64,000 nucleotides of DNA from Pseudomonas sp. AB6 (lineage in GTDB: Bacteria > Pseudomonadota > Gammaproteobacteria > Pseudomonadales > Pseudomonadaceae). This document shows, one piece after another, positions 49,360 to 59,412 of this stretch. The DNA lies in assembly GCF_034314105.1 (NCBI RefSeq), contig NZ_JAVIWJ010000001.1, forward strand, positions 64,501 to 128,500. The letters are read 5' to 3'. A program made the position numbers and the translations under genes. Below the pieces are notes generated by a model. That model was not told the DNA's origin and ran no database searches. It saw nothing but the letters and a program-made list of their open reading frames with translations. Each line of letters opens with the position of its first letter. Within the stretch, counting starts at the first letter, position 1.

Positions 49360-50559
49360 CTACACCTGAATCTGCCCCATCGGAACCGCCTTGCCCTGTT
49401 CAGACGTGCTGCGCAGTTGCTGTTCAAACGCGTCGATAATCGCTTCCCAGCCCTGATGGATGGCGTGTTTACGAGCATTCAGACGGACGCTACGCAGGGT
49501 TTCGCTGTCTTTTAGTACCCAGCGTGCCGCGTCAATAAAGCCTTGCTCGTCCCCCGGCATCGCCAGCGCGCCATTATGGCCGTGAAGAATGTGCTGCGCG
49601 GCGGCGGCCTCGTCATACGCAATCACGCCCAATCCTGAAGCCAATGCCTCTAGCACGACATTACCGAACGTTTCAGTCAAACTCGGGAACACAAACAAAT
49701 CGGCTGACGCATAGTGCGCCGCCAGCATTTCACCGCGCTGTGTGCCGCAAAAAATAGCGTCTGGCATTTGTTGTTCCAGCACCGCGCGTTTCGGGCCGTC
49801 ACCGACCACTACCATCTTCAATCGCAGCTTCGGATAGGTCGCTTGCAAGGCATCAAAGCTGGTTTTCAACAGGCCCAGGTTTTTCTCCGGCGCGAGCCTA
49901 CCGACATGTAATACGGCAATATCGTCGACGCGCAATCCCCAACTTTGTCTTAGCTCCATGCAGCGCTTTGCCGGATGGAACAACTGGCTGTCAACGCCTC
50001 GAGACAACAACTCAATACGCTCGAAACCCCGTCGCCCCAATTCCAGTTTTTGACTGGCACTTGGCACAACCGTCATCTGTGAGCGGTTATGAAACCAGCG
50101 CAGATAATGCGTAAGCAGCCGCGAGAAAACGCCGAGACCATAATCGACGGTGTACTGCTGGAAATTGGTGTGGAAGCCACTTATGACCGTTATCCCCAAA
50201 CGCCGCGCTGCACGCAATGCCGATAACCCTAGCGGTCCCTCGGTGGCGATATAGAGGACATCGGGTCGTTGCCGGGTCCAGCGTCGTAGCAGTTTGTGCA
50301 TCGACGATTGCCCCCATTGCAAACCTGGGTACCCAGGGATAGGCCATCCCCGGCATAACAACAGATTTGCATCCGCAGTTTGGCTTTGGTCGTCCACTTG
50401 GCGCGGCCGGACCAGTTCAACGCGATGGCCGCGTAGACGCAAGCCGTCACACAGCCGGCCAAGCGTATTGGCCACACCATTGATTTCAGGTGGGAAGGTT
50501 TCAGTGATCAGGGTGACATGCAATTGTGGATTCATGCCGTTAGTGTCGACGGGTGTCAT
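49360..50559 (-). CDS. Glycosyltransferase family 1/4
   Basis: A roughly 399-residue retaining GT-B glycosyltransferase. It has the N-terminal LITETFPPEINGVANTLGRL donor-loop motif, VLHVGRLAPEKNLGLL in the middle, and SLTETFGNVVLEALASG with the EX7E catalytic pattern. It resembles MgtA-type glycolipid mannosyltransferases. Two starts are plausible (50559, 50535); neither has a strong Shine-Dalgarno. Confidence 0.88.
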   Translation of the reverse strand: MTPVDTNGMNPQLHVTLITETFPPEINGVANTLGRLCDGLRLRGHRVELVRPRQVDDQSQTADANLLLCRGWPIPGYPGLQWGQSSMHKLLRRWTRQRPDVLYIATEGPLGLSALRAARRLGITVISGFHTNFQQYTVDYGLGVFSRLLTHYLRWFHNRSQMTVVPSASQKLELGRRGFERIELLSRGVDSQLFHPAKRCMELRQSWGLRVDDIAVLHVGRLAPEKNLGLLKTSFDALQATYPKLRLKMVVVGDGPKRAVLEQQMPDAIFCGTQRGEMLAAHYASADLFVFPSLTETFGNVVLEALASGLGVIAYDEAAAAQHILHGHNGALAMPGDEQGFIDAARWVLKDSETLRSVRLNARKHAIHQGWEAIIDAFEQQLRSTSEQGKAVPMGQIQV

Positions 50560-50916
50560 GTCGCTGACGTGGCGGTTGGGTGATGGATTTGTGACGGTAA
50601 TGCTGGTGGTGTATTTAGTTGAAGAATAGTGCGGTTGGTTAGCTAGGCGATATTTCAAACACTACATATGTAGGGGGGGGTCGTTACTACTGTAGGTAGG
50701 ATGTTTCTTACTTTTAAAGTTCTGGTTTTGTAAGGCGATTCCGTAAATATTAGTTAAGTTAAACAACCGGTTGACTGGGGTTTTTCTACAGGTAACGTAT
50801 GCGCTGTCTTCAGTAGGTTCGCTCAATTTTCTTGAGTTTATATGAAGGCTCCTCCGAATATGCAGCAGCAACCTTCAGGACTGCTGTTGTCTGAAATAAC
50901 ATAATAAGGAATTGTA
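50560..50916. other. AT-richer divergent intergenic region
   Basis: About 357 bp between the glycosyltransferase and the FlhE-like pseudogene, richer in A+T than the surrounding genome, with a G8 run near 50672-50680. No gene is seen. It marks the left edge of a small accessory island. Confidence 0.5.
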
Positions 50917-51347
50917 ATGTCTAGTAAATTTTTGCCTTTCAAAAAATGCTGCGCGATGTTGAGTATAACCTCTGCTTTGGTTTTAATTTCGCAGGCGTCA
51001 ATGGCCGGGTCGTACCATTCGACGGTAGGGCTTCCGACGATTCATTCAAAGGGTTACGTGTATCAAACGCATGTGCCTGTTGCAAGTATTGCCCCGTCCG
51101 GTTCGCAGATCTCTACGGTGAGCTGGTCATGGAGTTATGTCGGTTTTCCACGTGGGCTTGTGGTTCAACTATGCCAAGGACCGTAAACAGATGTCACGAT
51201 GTATCGCGTCAACGGTCAGGCTCGACAAGTATGTTTGCTGGGAATAATCAATCGCAACCATTCTTTTTTAGAACGGTTGTAAACGGTAGGAATAGTTCGC
51301 CCGTTCCGGTTGGTGCCCAGGGGGGGGCGGTAACGGTAAAATGGTGA
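50917..51347 (+). pseudogene. FlhE-like secreted protein, frameshifted
   Basis: The first frame gives a signal peptide (SITSALVLISQASMAG) and an FlhE-like body up to GLVVQLCQGP, then stops at 51184. The -1 frame continues the same protein: NRCHDVSRQRSGSTSMFAG and onward to GGAVTVKW with a stop at 51345. Joined, they make about 143 residues, matching the FlhE family (periplasmic, flagellum-associated, VSWSW and LVVQLC motifs). One lost base (or two gained) near 51165-51185 explains the break. An AAGGA Shine-Dalgarno precedes the ATG. Confidence 0.75.
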
Positions 51348-51393
51348 TCTAATCGTGTTGCCGTCTTGGGAAGGATCCCGAGACGGCATTGGG

Positions 51394-51891
51394 TTACAAG
51401 TCTGCCATTCGTTTGAACTCATTCGGTAATGCGTCGTAGTAGGCGAATACCTTTTTTAAGACTTCTATAGCCGGTGTATTTTTCGCTATTTCAGACCTGT
51501 AGAGCTCTGCGAGTCCGGGCTGCTTGTTCTGACGAACTTGTTCATAATAGGTTTGCATTTTTTTCGTATAGACTTCACCCGTCGCGCTAAGTCTTATAAT
51601 TGGCTCGTCGGAAACGTCTATTAAAGGCCCGTCAAGCGAGTCGCATCCATAAAGTTGCGCCCACATTCCCGCCCGTTCCGAATCGTTATTCGCATCGCTC
51701 ATTATCCAATCGCGAACTTCAGTAGCCCTTGCGCTTCGTACATAAGGTATTTCAGCCATTTTGTTCGTGGCGTTACTTAGTGTTTCGGCAAACGATATAG
51801 AGCGCTGTGAGTTTTCAGCTTTTTTATCGGCTGATGGCCGAAGCATTTCATTGCTGATTATCAGGGTGGTTGAATTCGTTACATTTGACAT
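51394..51891 (-). CDS. Hypothetical protein
   Basis: A 165-residue protein I do not recognise. The Ser/Thr/Asn-rich N-terminus (SNVTNSTTLIISN) has no cleavable signal. The rest is charged and helical, ending in YYDALPNEFKRMADL. It has a strong AAGGAGG Shine-Dalgarno 9 bp from the ATG at 51891, better placed than the ATG at 51897. The composition and the lack of relatives I know suggest an accessory gene. Confidence 0.65.
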   Translation of the reverse strand: MSNVTNSTTLIISNEMLRPSADKKAENSQRSISFAETLSNATNKMAEIPYVRSARATEVRDWIMSDANNDSERAGMWAQLYGCDSLDGPLIDVSDEPIIRLSATGEVYTKKMQTYYEQVRQNKQPGLAELYRSEIAKNTPAIEVLKKVFAYYDALPNEFKRMADL

Positions 51892-52267
51892 GGCCATATC
51901 CCTCCTTTGCGTTGGCCATACGAATAAAGCAATGTAAATGCCAACTCCTAATATGGAAATGTCACAAAATATGGAGAGTAATGTTTGCGGGGGATAAGAG
52001 TGGTTGCTTGATGTTTAAGACTACCGACATACAAGGCAAAAGTTCGTGGTTTGGCAGGAGCGGCAACCACTTGCCGTGCTTCGATAAATGAGGCCTCGAT
52101 TTATTAGGCCTAAAACGCCGCCGCGATTACCTGACAAGTAATTGAGCGAATGCAGGCTGTGGGGAAGGCTGTGGCAGAAAGTTGTTCAGCGGGTTTATTC
52201 CTGACGACCCAGGAGGTTTCATGCTCAGAAGATGGTGATCCGGTAAGGGATCACCAAGCAGGTATCA
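51892..52267. other. Intergenic region, AT-rich
   Basis: About 370 bp between two unrecognised minus-strand genes. Near its right end is the hairpin listed separately. An AGGCCTCGATTTATTAGGCCT direct/inverted AGGCCT pair lies near 52092-52112. No convincing ORF. Confidence 0.45.
52234..52255 (-). terminator. Hairpin terminator after the 52.3-kb gene
   Basis: Perfect 8-bp stem GGTGATCC / GGATCACC with a 6-base loop, 13 bp beyond the gene's stop. It lacks a clear T-run. Confidence 0.5.
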
Positions 52268-52609
52268 TTAACCCAAGGTACGAACCAGGTTAGAAATGAT
52301 TTCGCTCAAGGCACTAGCGTCTGGCCCCTCCATTCGGTGCTCGTCGGCGAAGGAGTATGCAACAGAAAACAGACCTGCATTGACGAACGAATAAGCAGGT
52401 TCTTCTTTGTCTAGAATGCACTGCACAGCTGCATTAGTAATGGAAGTCGAGCTGATGACCAAACGTTCAGTCAGGTTGTTCACGCCGTTGATAAAGACTT
52501 CATCGGGGTTGAGGCCCGACAGCGCATCGCTCAGAAGCGGGCGCACGGTGTTTGCAATGTTGTTCCAGCCTTCTTGATGACCGGCTGCAGGGTTAATTGT
52601 CTTGCTCAT
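52268..52609 (-). CDS. Hypothetical protein
   Basis: A 113-residue protein starting at ATG 52609 behind a GGAAGATC Shine-Dalgarno. Acidic, no signal peptide; the central segment (ERLVISSTSITNAAVQCILD) is amphipathic. I do not recognise the family. It lies in the AT-richer island with the FlhE-like pseudogene. Confidence 0.6.
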   Translation of the reverse strand: MSKTINPAAGHQEGWNNIANTVRPLLSDALSGLNPDEVFINGVNNLTERLVISSTSITNAAVQCILDKEEPAYSFVNAGLFSVAYSFADEHRMEGPDASALSEIISNLVRTLG

Positions 52610-52741
52610 ACTGATCTTCCTTAATCTAGCGTCCATGCTAGGTGAGCATCATGCTCATCTCAGTGTTGTGAATGGACTTGTTTGTGGAGAGGCCATTAGA
52701 GCGGAACACGCCGGTTGCGAGCGCATATATAAATATCGTGT

Positions 52742-53509
52742 TCAGTTTTTTCGGCCAATTGCCTGTTTTTCCACCGCCAGGTGCCCACTTTCACGTACCC
52801 AAAATAACGTAGCCCCAGCCACTGCCGCTGGCATCATCAGCACATTCACGACCGGAATCAGCAGCGCCAGATAAACGATTCCGCCAAAACCCATACTCTG
52901 CCAACGCTTCTGCCGCAGCCAGACGAGCATTTCGTTCCAGCCGAGTTTGTGGTTATCCGCCGGATAGTCGATGTACTGAATCGCCATCATCCACACGCCA
53001 AAAAGCAGCCACAACGGGGCGGCGATGACGTTGACCACGGGGATGAAAGAGAGGATCAGCAACCCAATGGCGCGGGGCAGAAAATAGCCCAATTTGCGCA
53101 TTTCACGGCTGAAGGTGCGTGGCACCATGGCGATCAATTCGCCCCAGCTAAAGGTCGGGAAGTCGTCGCTCCCCTTTAGGACCACTTCCACCTTCTCGGC
53201 CAGAAAACCATTAAAGGGCGCGGCAATCACGTTCGCAATCAGGGTGAAGGTGAAGAACACCATTAATATCACCAGAATGACAAACAATGGCCAGATGATG
53301 TAGTTCAGAAAGCTCAACCACGTGGGCAGTTCTGGCATGAAGGTGTCGACCCACATACCGAACTGATGCATGGCGAGGTAGATCAGTCCGCCGAACAACA
53401 GCAGATTGATGGTCAATGGCAGCAGGACAAACAGACGCAAACTTGGGCTGAGGACCAATTTCAGGCCTTCGTGCAGGTATTGCGGGCCAGATAGAGCAGG
53501 GGCAGGCAT
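52742..53509 (-). CDS. cysZ: CysZ sulfate transporter
   Basis: A 255-residue inner-membrane protein of the CysZ/EI24 family, supplying sulfate for cysteine synthesis. It has several hydrophobic helices, the N-terminal [24 protein letters not shown], and [27 protein letters not shown] in the middle. In Pseudomonas cysZ sits beside trxB, as here (divergent). Confidence 0.92.
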   Translation of the reverse strand: MPAPALSGPQYLHEGLKLVLSPSLRLFVLLPLTINLLLFGGLIYLAMHQFGMWVDTFMPELPTWLSFLNYIIWPLFVILVILMVFFTFTLIANVIAAPFNGFLAEKVEVVLKGSDDFPTFSWGELIAMVPRTFSREMRKLGYFLPRAIGLLILSFIPVVNVIAAPLWLLFGVWMMAIQYIDYPADNHKLGWNEMLVWLRQKRWQSMGFGGIVYLALLIPVVNVLMMPAAVAGATLFWVRESGHLAVEKQAIGRKN

Positions 53510-54839
<1,330 letters not shown>

Positions 54840-54853
54840 ACGAACTGGTGCGC

Positions 54854-54882
54854 AAAAAAAACCGGCCCGGGCCGGTTTTTTT
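54854..54882. terminator. Rho-independent terminator, trxB / HopJ
   Basis: A-run, perfect stem ACCGGCCC / GGGCCGGT, T-run. Bidirectional between the convergent trxB and hopJ-like genes. Confidence 0.92.
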
Positions 54883-54897
54883 ATGCCTGTCAGCACG

Positions 54898-55239
54898 TCA
54901 CTCTTTGCGCTTCAACGGTTTGCCTTCAAAGGTCACTCCCGCCAGTCCGTTAGCGATCATGGATCGAATGTTAGCGTGGTCGCTGCCCTCTGGCGTGGCC
55001 TGTACCGAGCGGTAGTGTTCGCCGAACGCAAGCAACGTTTCTTCATCGCTTAATCCTTCAAGCAGTGCGAACCCCAAGAGCTTGCACGACCCTTCGTTCT
55101 GTCCGGCGACATTTTCGACGTTGCCGTTGGTGAAGGCTTGCGGTTGATAGGCATAATCTTTAGCGATGAACGCCAAGGTGTCGGCGAAGAGGTGTTGGCC
55201 GCTGCGTAGGTGGGCACGCAGGGTGTTCAAATCAGTCAT
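54898..55239 (-). CDS. HopJ family protein
   Basis: A 113-residue protein named after a P. syringae type III effector, but the family (PHANIR-type motif HANIRSMIANG, plus FAFNNG-like PQAFTNGNVENVAGQNEGSCKLLGFA) is widespread in bacteria without type III secretion. A housekeeping role is therefore likely. The start at 55239 overlaps the DUF1244 stop by 8 bp. Confidence 0.88.
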   Translation of the reverse strand: MTDLNTLRAHLRSGQHLFADTLAFIAKDYAYQPQAFTNGNVENVAGQNEGSCKLLGFALLEGLSDEETLLAFGEHYRSVQATPEGSDHANIRSMIANGLAGVTFEGKPLKRKE

Positions 55240-55528
55240 GCTTTTGGTCCTTGGCAAATGCAGTGTTCTGTTCGGCGCTGGCTTCTTGCTGGAATTTGCT
55301 TTTCCACTCGCCGTACGGCATGCCGTAAACCACCTCACGGGCTTCGTCGAGGCTGACGCCTATGTGTTTTTCATCGGCAGCGGCTTTGTACCATTTGGAC
55401 AGGCAGTTGCGACAGAAGCCGGAAAGATTCATCAAGTCGATATTCTGGACGTCCTTACGACTGTCTAGGTGCGCGACCAGTCGGCGAAAGGAAGCGGCTT
55501 CAAGTTCAAGGCGTTCTTGGTCAGTCAT
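55232..55528 (-). CDS. DUF1244 domain-containing protein
   Basis: A 98-residue protein with the family core NIDLMNLSGFCRNCLSKWYKAAA, containing a conserved Cys-x-x-Cys, then VYGMPYGEWK. It is paired with HopJ in most gammaproteobacteria. Function is unknown. Confidence 0.88.
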   Translation of the reverse strand: MTDQERLELEAASFRRLVAHLDSRKDVQNIDLMNLSGFCRNCLSKWYKAAADEKHIGVSLDEAREVVYGMPYGEWKSKFQQEASAEQNTAFAKDQKHD

Positions 55529-55603
55529 GATGAGCTCTGGCAGGCAATTGAATGGTTCGGATGATAACGGGCAAAACACCGTCACAGTTTTTGAGCGGTA
55601 GAT

Positions 55604-55975
55604 CTAGCGCTGCCCAGCCAAGGTAATCGACACCGATTCGGCGAAACGCAGCGCGTGTGGTTTGTCGACTTCGACTTCGGCGTACAGCACGGCCTGATGG
55701 CTCATGACCAAATCAAGGACTTCCTGGGTCAGTCGTTCAAGCAGCGCGAAGCGATTACCTTCCACGTGCTGAATAATGGCTTTAGTAATGGTGCGGTAAT
55801 TCAGTGCGTGATCGATGTCATTGTCACGCACCGCATCTTGGGCTGCGTACAGGATGGTCAGGTTGATCAACACATCCTGCTTATTGAGGATTTCATCTTC
55901 ATTGATGCCAATAAATGTGCGTAAACCCAAGTCTTTGACCCGAATTCGAGCAGTGCCTGGTTCAAGTCTTGGCAT
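55604..55975 (-). CDS. folX: Dihydroneopterin triphosphate 2'-epimerase
   Basis: A 123-residue pterin enzyme of the FolB/FolX fold, with [19 protein letters not shown] and [23 protein letters not shown]. It converts dihydroneopterin triphosphate to the monapterin form, toward tetrahydromonapterin. It is 2 bp after folE, which makes its substrate, and with folM completes the pathway. Confidence 0.9.
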   Translation of the reverse strand: MPRLEPGTARIRVKDLGLRTFIGINEDEILNKQDVLINLTILYAAQDAVRDNDIDHALNYRTITKAIIQHVEGNRFALLERLTQEVLDLVMSHQAVLYAEVEVDKPHALRFAESVSITLAGQR

Positions 55976-55977
55976 GC

Positions 55978-56541
55978 TTACCTGCTCCGTCCGATCAACT
56001 GTAAAAATTCCTGCCGGGTTGTGCTCGATTCACGAAATGCACCGAGCATCACCGAGGTCATCATGGTCGAGTTCTGTTTCTCGACGCCGCGCATCATCAT
56101 GCACATGTGGTGCGCCTCAATGACCACGGCCACACCAGCGGCGTTGGTCACTTCGTTAATCGTGTCGGCGATCTGGCGGGTGAGATTTTCCTGGATCTGC
56201 AGGCGTCGGGCGAACATGTCTACAATCCGTGCGATCTTCGACAGACCCAATACTTTTCCGGTGGGGATGTAAGCGACGTGGGCCTTGCCGATAAACGGCA
56301 GCAAATGATGCTCGCACAGCGAGTACAGCTCGATATCTTTGACGATCACCATTTCATCGTTGTCAGAGGCGAACAGTGCGCCATTGACGATCTCCTCGAT
56401 GCTCTGTGTGTAGCCTCGACATAAATACTGCATCGCTTTAGCAGCGCGTTTTGGTGTGTCCACCAAGCCCTCGCGATCGGGGTCTTCGCCCAGACCAACA
56501 AGGAGTTCACGGTAATTCTGTGGCAGGGACAAGGTCATCAA
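55978..56541 (-). CDS. folE: GTP cyclohydrolase I
   Basis: Converts GTP to 7,8-dihydroneopterin triphosphate. The 187-residue type I enzyme has the zinc ligands in [10 protein letters not shown] and [12 protein letters not shown], and [15 protein letters not shown]. It is co-directional with folM and folX on the minus strand. In pseudomonads this copy serves tetrahydromonapterin synthesis and may be light-regulated through the neighbouring LitR-like gene. Confidence 0.94.
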   Translation of the reverse strand: MMTLSLPQNYRELLVGLGEDPDREGLVDTPKRAAKAMQYLCRGYTQSIEEIVNGALFASDNDEMVIVKDIELYSLCEHHLLPFIGKAHVAYIPTGKVLGLSKIARIVDMFARRLQIQENLTRQIADTINEVTNAAGVAVVIEAHHMCMMMRGVEKQNSTMMTSVMLGAFRESSTTRQEFLQLIGRSR

Positions 56542-56559
56542 GGATCCTCACGGGGCGGC

Positions 56560-57270
56560 TTACTTAAGGTGCCTACCGCCGTTTACAGTCAAAGTTGTGC
56601 CGGTAACGTAAGGGTTGTCCAGCAAATAGCGCAGGCTCTGATAGATCACTTCGGCTCCGGGCTCTATGCCCATGGCGGATTTAGTCAGGGTGCAGGCACG
56701 GTACGCTGCGTCGTCGTCAGGTTGAAACATCAACAGCGCTGGCGCAATGCTGTTGACTTTGATTCGGGGGGCGAACTTGGCCGCGAATGATAGCGTCAAA
56801 CTCTCAAGCCCAGCCTTGCTGGCGCAGTACGCAATATGTTTGCTGCTGCCCTTGCGAGTGACGTCGTCGCTAATGTGGACAATGTCGGCTATGGGTGAGC
56901 GATGCAACAGGTGAGCGCAGTGAAGATTAATCAAATAAGGCGCCAACATGTGAACGCCAAACATTTGAGTAAATACTGCCGCTTCCTTCCCTGGCGTTTC
57001 GACTTGCCACTGTGAGGCATTATGGATAATTGCCCGCAAGCTGTCGGTGTGAGAAGCGAGTTCCTCGATAAAGGTCAGGATGCTTGCTTCGGAGCAAAAG
57101 TCGCTATGAATAGCTACTGCCCCCAAATCACGCAACTGCTGAACGCCAGGGCGTTCGCTGCGGTAGCTGAAAATGACGGGCTTCCCCTCCGCCAGCAAAC
57201 GTTTTGCGCAATGCAGACCAACTCGCTGGCTGGCGCCAGTGATCAAGACAGGTGGAGTGGCGAAAACCAT
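56560..57270 (-). CDS. folM: Dihydromonapterin reductase
   Basis: A 236-residue SDR with the pteridine-reductase variant of the cofactor motif, TGASQRVG near residue 10 (Arg instead of Gly), and YCASK (YxxxK). FolM reduces dihydromonapterin to tetrahydromonapterin, the cofactor of phenylalanine hydroxylase in pseudomonads. The ATG at 57270 gives the compact N-terminus; a start at 57330 is possible. Divergent from the LitR-like gene. Confidence 0.88.
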   Translation of the reverse strand: MVFATPPVLITGASQRVGLHCAKRLLAEGKPVIFSYRSERPGVQQLRDLGAVAIHSDFCSEASILTFIEELASHTDSLRAIIHNASQWQVETPGKEAAVFTQMFGVHMLAPYLINLHCAHLLHRSPIADIVHISDDVTRKGSSKHIAYCASKAGLESLTLSFAAKFAPRIKVNSIAPALLMFQPDDDAAYRACTLTKSAMGIEPGAEVIYQSLRYLLDNPYVTGTTLTVNGGRHLK

Positions 57271-57744
57271 GGGCAACTCGCGTATCAGTAAAGGTCGAGC
57301 CGGGCGCCAAAATAGCGGCCGCGAGATCAAACCAACGAAGCCATCAACTGACTATTATCTGCAGCAAAGTTATACCAATGGCCATAACCGAACAACCCGC
57401 AAGGCAAGGCGCAAGACATTTCCTTGTGTCGCACCTAGTGGCGCGGGGCCGTTTCAGACGTGCGGATGGGCACGCAAAGTGCGCTATGCAACCCGCACGT
57501 GGGCAAGCGAGCTGACAGCGCAATAAACAGGAACCGCGAGGGGCTGAGTGGCAACATGCAGGCCCGAGCCGGAAACAGAAGAGTTAATTCACGCAGCAAT
57601 GAGCCAAGTACACAGTTGAACACCACACGAACCGGAAAATTGCCCGCTATATCACCCTTGCCTATTTCCGCGGTGGCAGCGGGACAGTTTGTGGGCGGCG
57701 GTGTTGTGAGTACAATGCTCCACTGTATTCAATCGATGCCTGCC
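57271..57744. other. folM / LitR2 divergent control region
   Basis: 474 bp with no believable gene, although the LitR frame stays open upstream. No exact TGTACA-N12-TGTACA is present. The closest matches are AGTACA near 57606 and GAGTACAAT...TGTATTC near 57706-57731. The latter overlaps a possible -10 (TACAAT) 16 bp after TTGTGG and may be a degenerate operator. Confidence 0.5.
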
Positions 57745-58710
57745 ATGACTGATTCTGTTAACGGCCCCGCTATAGATGGTGGCCTGCAGCTAGACGACCT
57801 GAAACAAGAAGAATTATTTCCTATCCGCGAAGTGTCACGCATGACCGGAATCAATCCGGTCACGTTGCGTGCATGGGAACGGCGGTATGGACTTATTCAG
57901 CCAACCCGCACCGACAGCGGGCATCGTCTGTATTCTCAAGCCGATATTGAAGAAGTTCGCAGCATTCTTGGCTGGATTGAGCGCGGTGTATCGGTCAGTA
58001 AAGTCGGTAAGATTCTCGCCAGAGCCAGCGTCGTTAGAGGTGCGCCCGGTGCTGGCCGGGAAGACGGGTCGCTAAAGGAATGGAGTGAATGGCAAGCCCA
58101 AGTGCGCCGTGCGACCCGTGCTTTTGATGAGCGAAGTCTTGAGCTGTTATACGGTCAAATATTTTCGACATACCCGATGATCGTGGTGTTCCAAGATATT
58201 TTCATGCCCCTGTGGCAAGAGTTCTTGTTGCATCAGGATCAGTTTGGTCAAGCCAGTGAATGGCTGTTCCTCGATAGTTTTCTGCGGGGACGAACCCTGC
58301 AACGTTTGCAGATGTCCCGCAGTACTGGAGAAACTGCCGTATTGGTAGCTGCCCTACCCGGAGAATGCCGTGAGCTGGAGTTGTGGGTGGCAGGTCTGAT
58401 GTTAGGAACCACCGATACCTCGGTTAGCGTATTGGCCTTGGGTCAACCGCTGGAGGAGTTGAGCCTTGTGTGCGGAAAAGCTCAGCCGCAGGTGTTAGTG
58501 CTGTATTCCAATCGCCCCCCGACTGCCGATCTGCCTCGGCGTTTGCAGCGCCTTGCGTTGATGCTCGACTGCCCGGTTTTGTTGGCAGGCGAAGCTTCTG
58601 ATCTGGCGCAGGATACCCTTGCGGGTTCGCCCATTGCATGTCTTGGAAGTGATGGGCGTGTGATGCAACGACGGTTGCAGCAGTTTCTGAAGGGGCATCT
58701 GGATTCGTAG
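57745..58710 (+). CDS. Class II LitR-like MerR-family regulator (PplR2-type)
   Basis: A 321-residue paralogue of the regulator at 12857-13807. The MerR domain (IREVSRMTGINPVTLRAWER, then GHRLYSQADIEEV) is nearly identical in its recognition helix, but the sensor half diverges and again lacks a cobalamin-binding histidine motif. In P. putida the second LitR homologue lies next to a short LOV gene and the fol genes, as here. The ATG at 57745 is preferred over earlier in-frame starts (57715, 57733) because the homologous region begins shortly after. Confidence 0.87.
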   Translation: MTDSVNGPAIDGGLQLDDLKQEELFPIREVSRMTGINPVTLRAWERRYGLIQPTRTDSGHRLYSQADIEEVRSILGWIERGVSVSKVGKILARASVVRGAPGAGREDGSLKEWSEWQAQVRRATRAFDERSLELLYGQIFSTYPMIVVFQDIFMPLWQEFLLHQDQFGQASEWLFLDSFLRGRTLQRLQMSRSTGETAVLVAALPGECRELELWVAGLMLGTTDTSVSVLALGQPLEELSLVCGKAQPQVLVLYSNRPPTADLPRRLQRLALMLDCPVLLAGEASDLAQDTLAGSPIACLGSDGRVMQRRLQQFLKGHLDS

Positions 58711-58749
58711 CCGGTCGGCTGGGCTACCCGCTCTAAGCAAAAGCTGTAG

Positions 58750-59358
58750 CTACTCAAATGGAGCAGGATGAGCCAATTGATGCTGTTGCAGAATGTACTG
58801 GCGCAGCAATTCGGTGGCTTGCTTGTTTCGCTGGCTCAAGCGGTAAGCGGCCAAGCCCTGCGCAGTGAGTCGTTCGAATGTGCCCCGCAGGGCGATACGG
58901 GCATGCCCAGCTGGAGTAAACCACAGCGAAAAATACTTTGGGGGTTTGGTCGCTTTGCGATTTTCCACCAAGACACCTTTGAAAGATATCTCGTGAACCC
59001 ACATTGCAGAAAGCGAACCTTTATCGGTTTTCAGCGGCAACGGTTCGTCCAAGCTCAAGCGCCAAGGGCGGGTCATGGAGCCGTTTTCTTCATAAATGCT
59101 AGGTGCGCCCAACTGCAGATGCATGGCGTGAAATTCATCTTCCACCAAATGCAGCGGGAATGTCATTTGCTGGTTGTCGAACTGCGCTTGGAGTGTCACT
59201 TGCTCGTGAGCGGCCAGCCGCGTCAGCAATTCTTGAATCTGCGCACCGCCGTTGACCAGCAGGCTGCGCGACTGATCGCGCTCGTTAAGTTTTTGGCTGT
59301 GCTGCATGTTTTGAATGAAGTCCAACTCGTCCTGGGTCAGCAAGGTATCGCGCTGCAT
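58750..59358 (-). CDS. PilZ-like domain protein (YcgR-type)
   Basis: A 202-residue protein. An N-terminal beta domain (LLTRLAAHEQVTLQAQFD) is followed by a PilZ-like region with RPWRLSLDE, EISFKG in place of (D/N)xSxxG, and the typical C-terminal GLAAYRLSQRNKQATELLRQYILQQ. The cyclic-di-GMP motifs are degenerate, so binding is uncertain. It is 54 bp after the LOV gene on the same strand. Confidence 0.6.
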   Translation of the reverse strand: MQRDTLLTQDELDFIQNMQHSQKLNERDQSRSLLVNGGAQIQELLTRLAAHEQVTLQAQFDNQQMTFPLHLVEDEFHAMHLQLGAPSIYEENGSMTRPWRLSLDEPLPLKTDKGSLSAMWVHEISFKGVLVENRKATKPPKYFSLWFTPAGHARIALRGTFERLTAQGLAAYRLSQRNKQATELLRQYILQQHQLAHPAPFE

Positions 59359-59412
59359 GGTAAAGCTCGGATTTGCGATTAATGGACTAAAGACCGTTAG
59401 TTTCGGCGTTAG

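Noticed and set aside
51320..51327. G8 run in the flhE-like pseudogene as a phase-variation tract
   Set aside because: The frame is intact across this tract; the lesion lies about 140 bp upstream and is not in a homopolymer.
54898..55239. HopJ as evidence for a type III effector
   Set aside because: The family is widespread in non-pathogens, and there is no hrp box or chaperone gene nearby.
57460..57744. N-terminal extension of the LitR2 reading frame
   Set aside because: The open frame continues upstream but the residues do not match LitR proteins; the MerR domain starts shortly after 57745.
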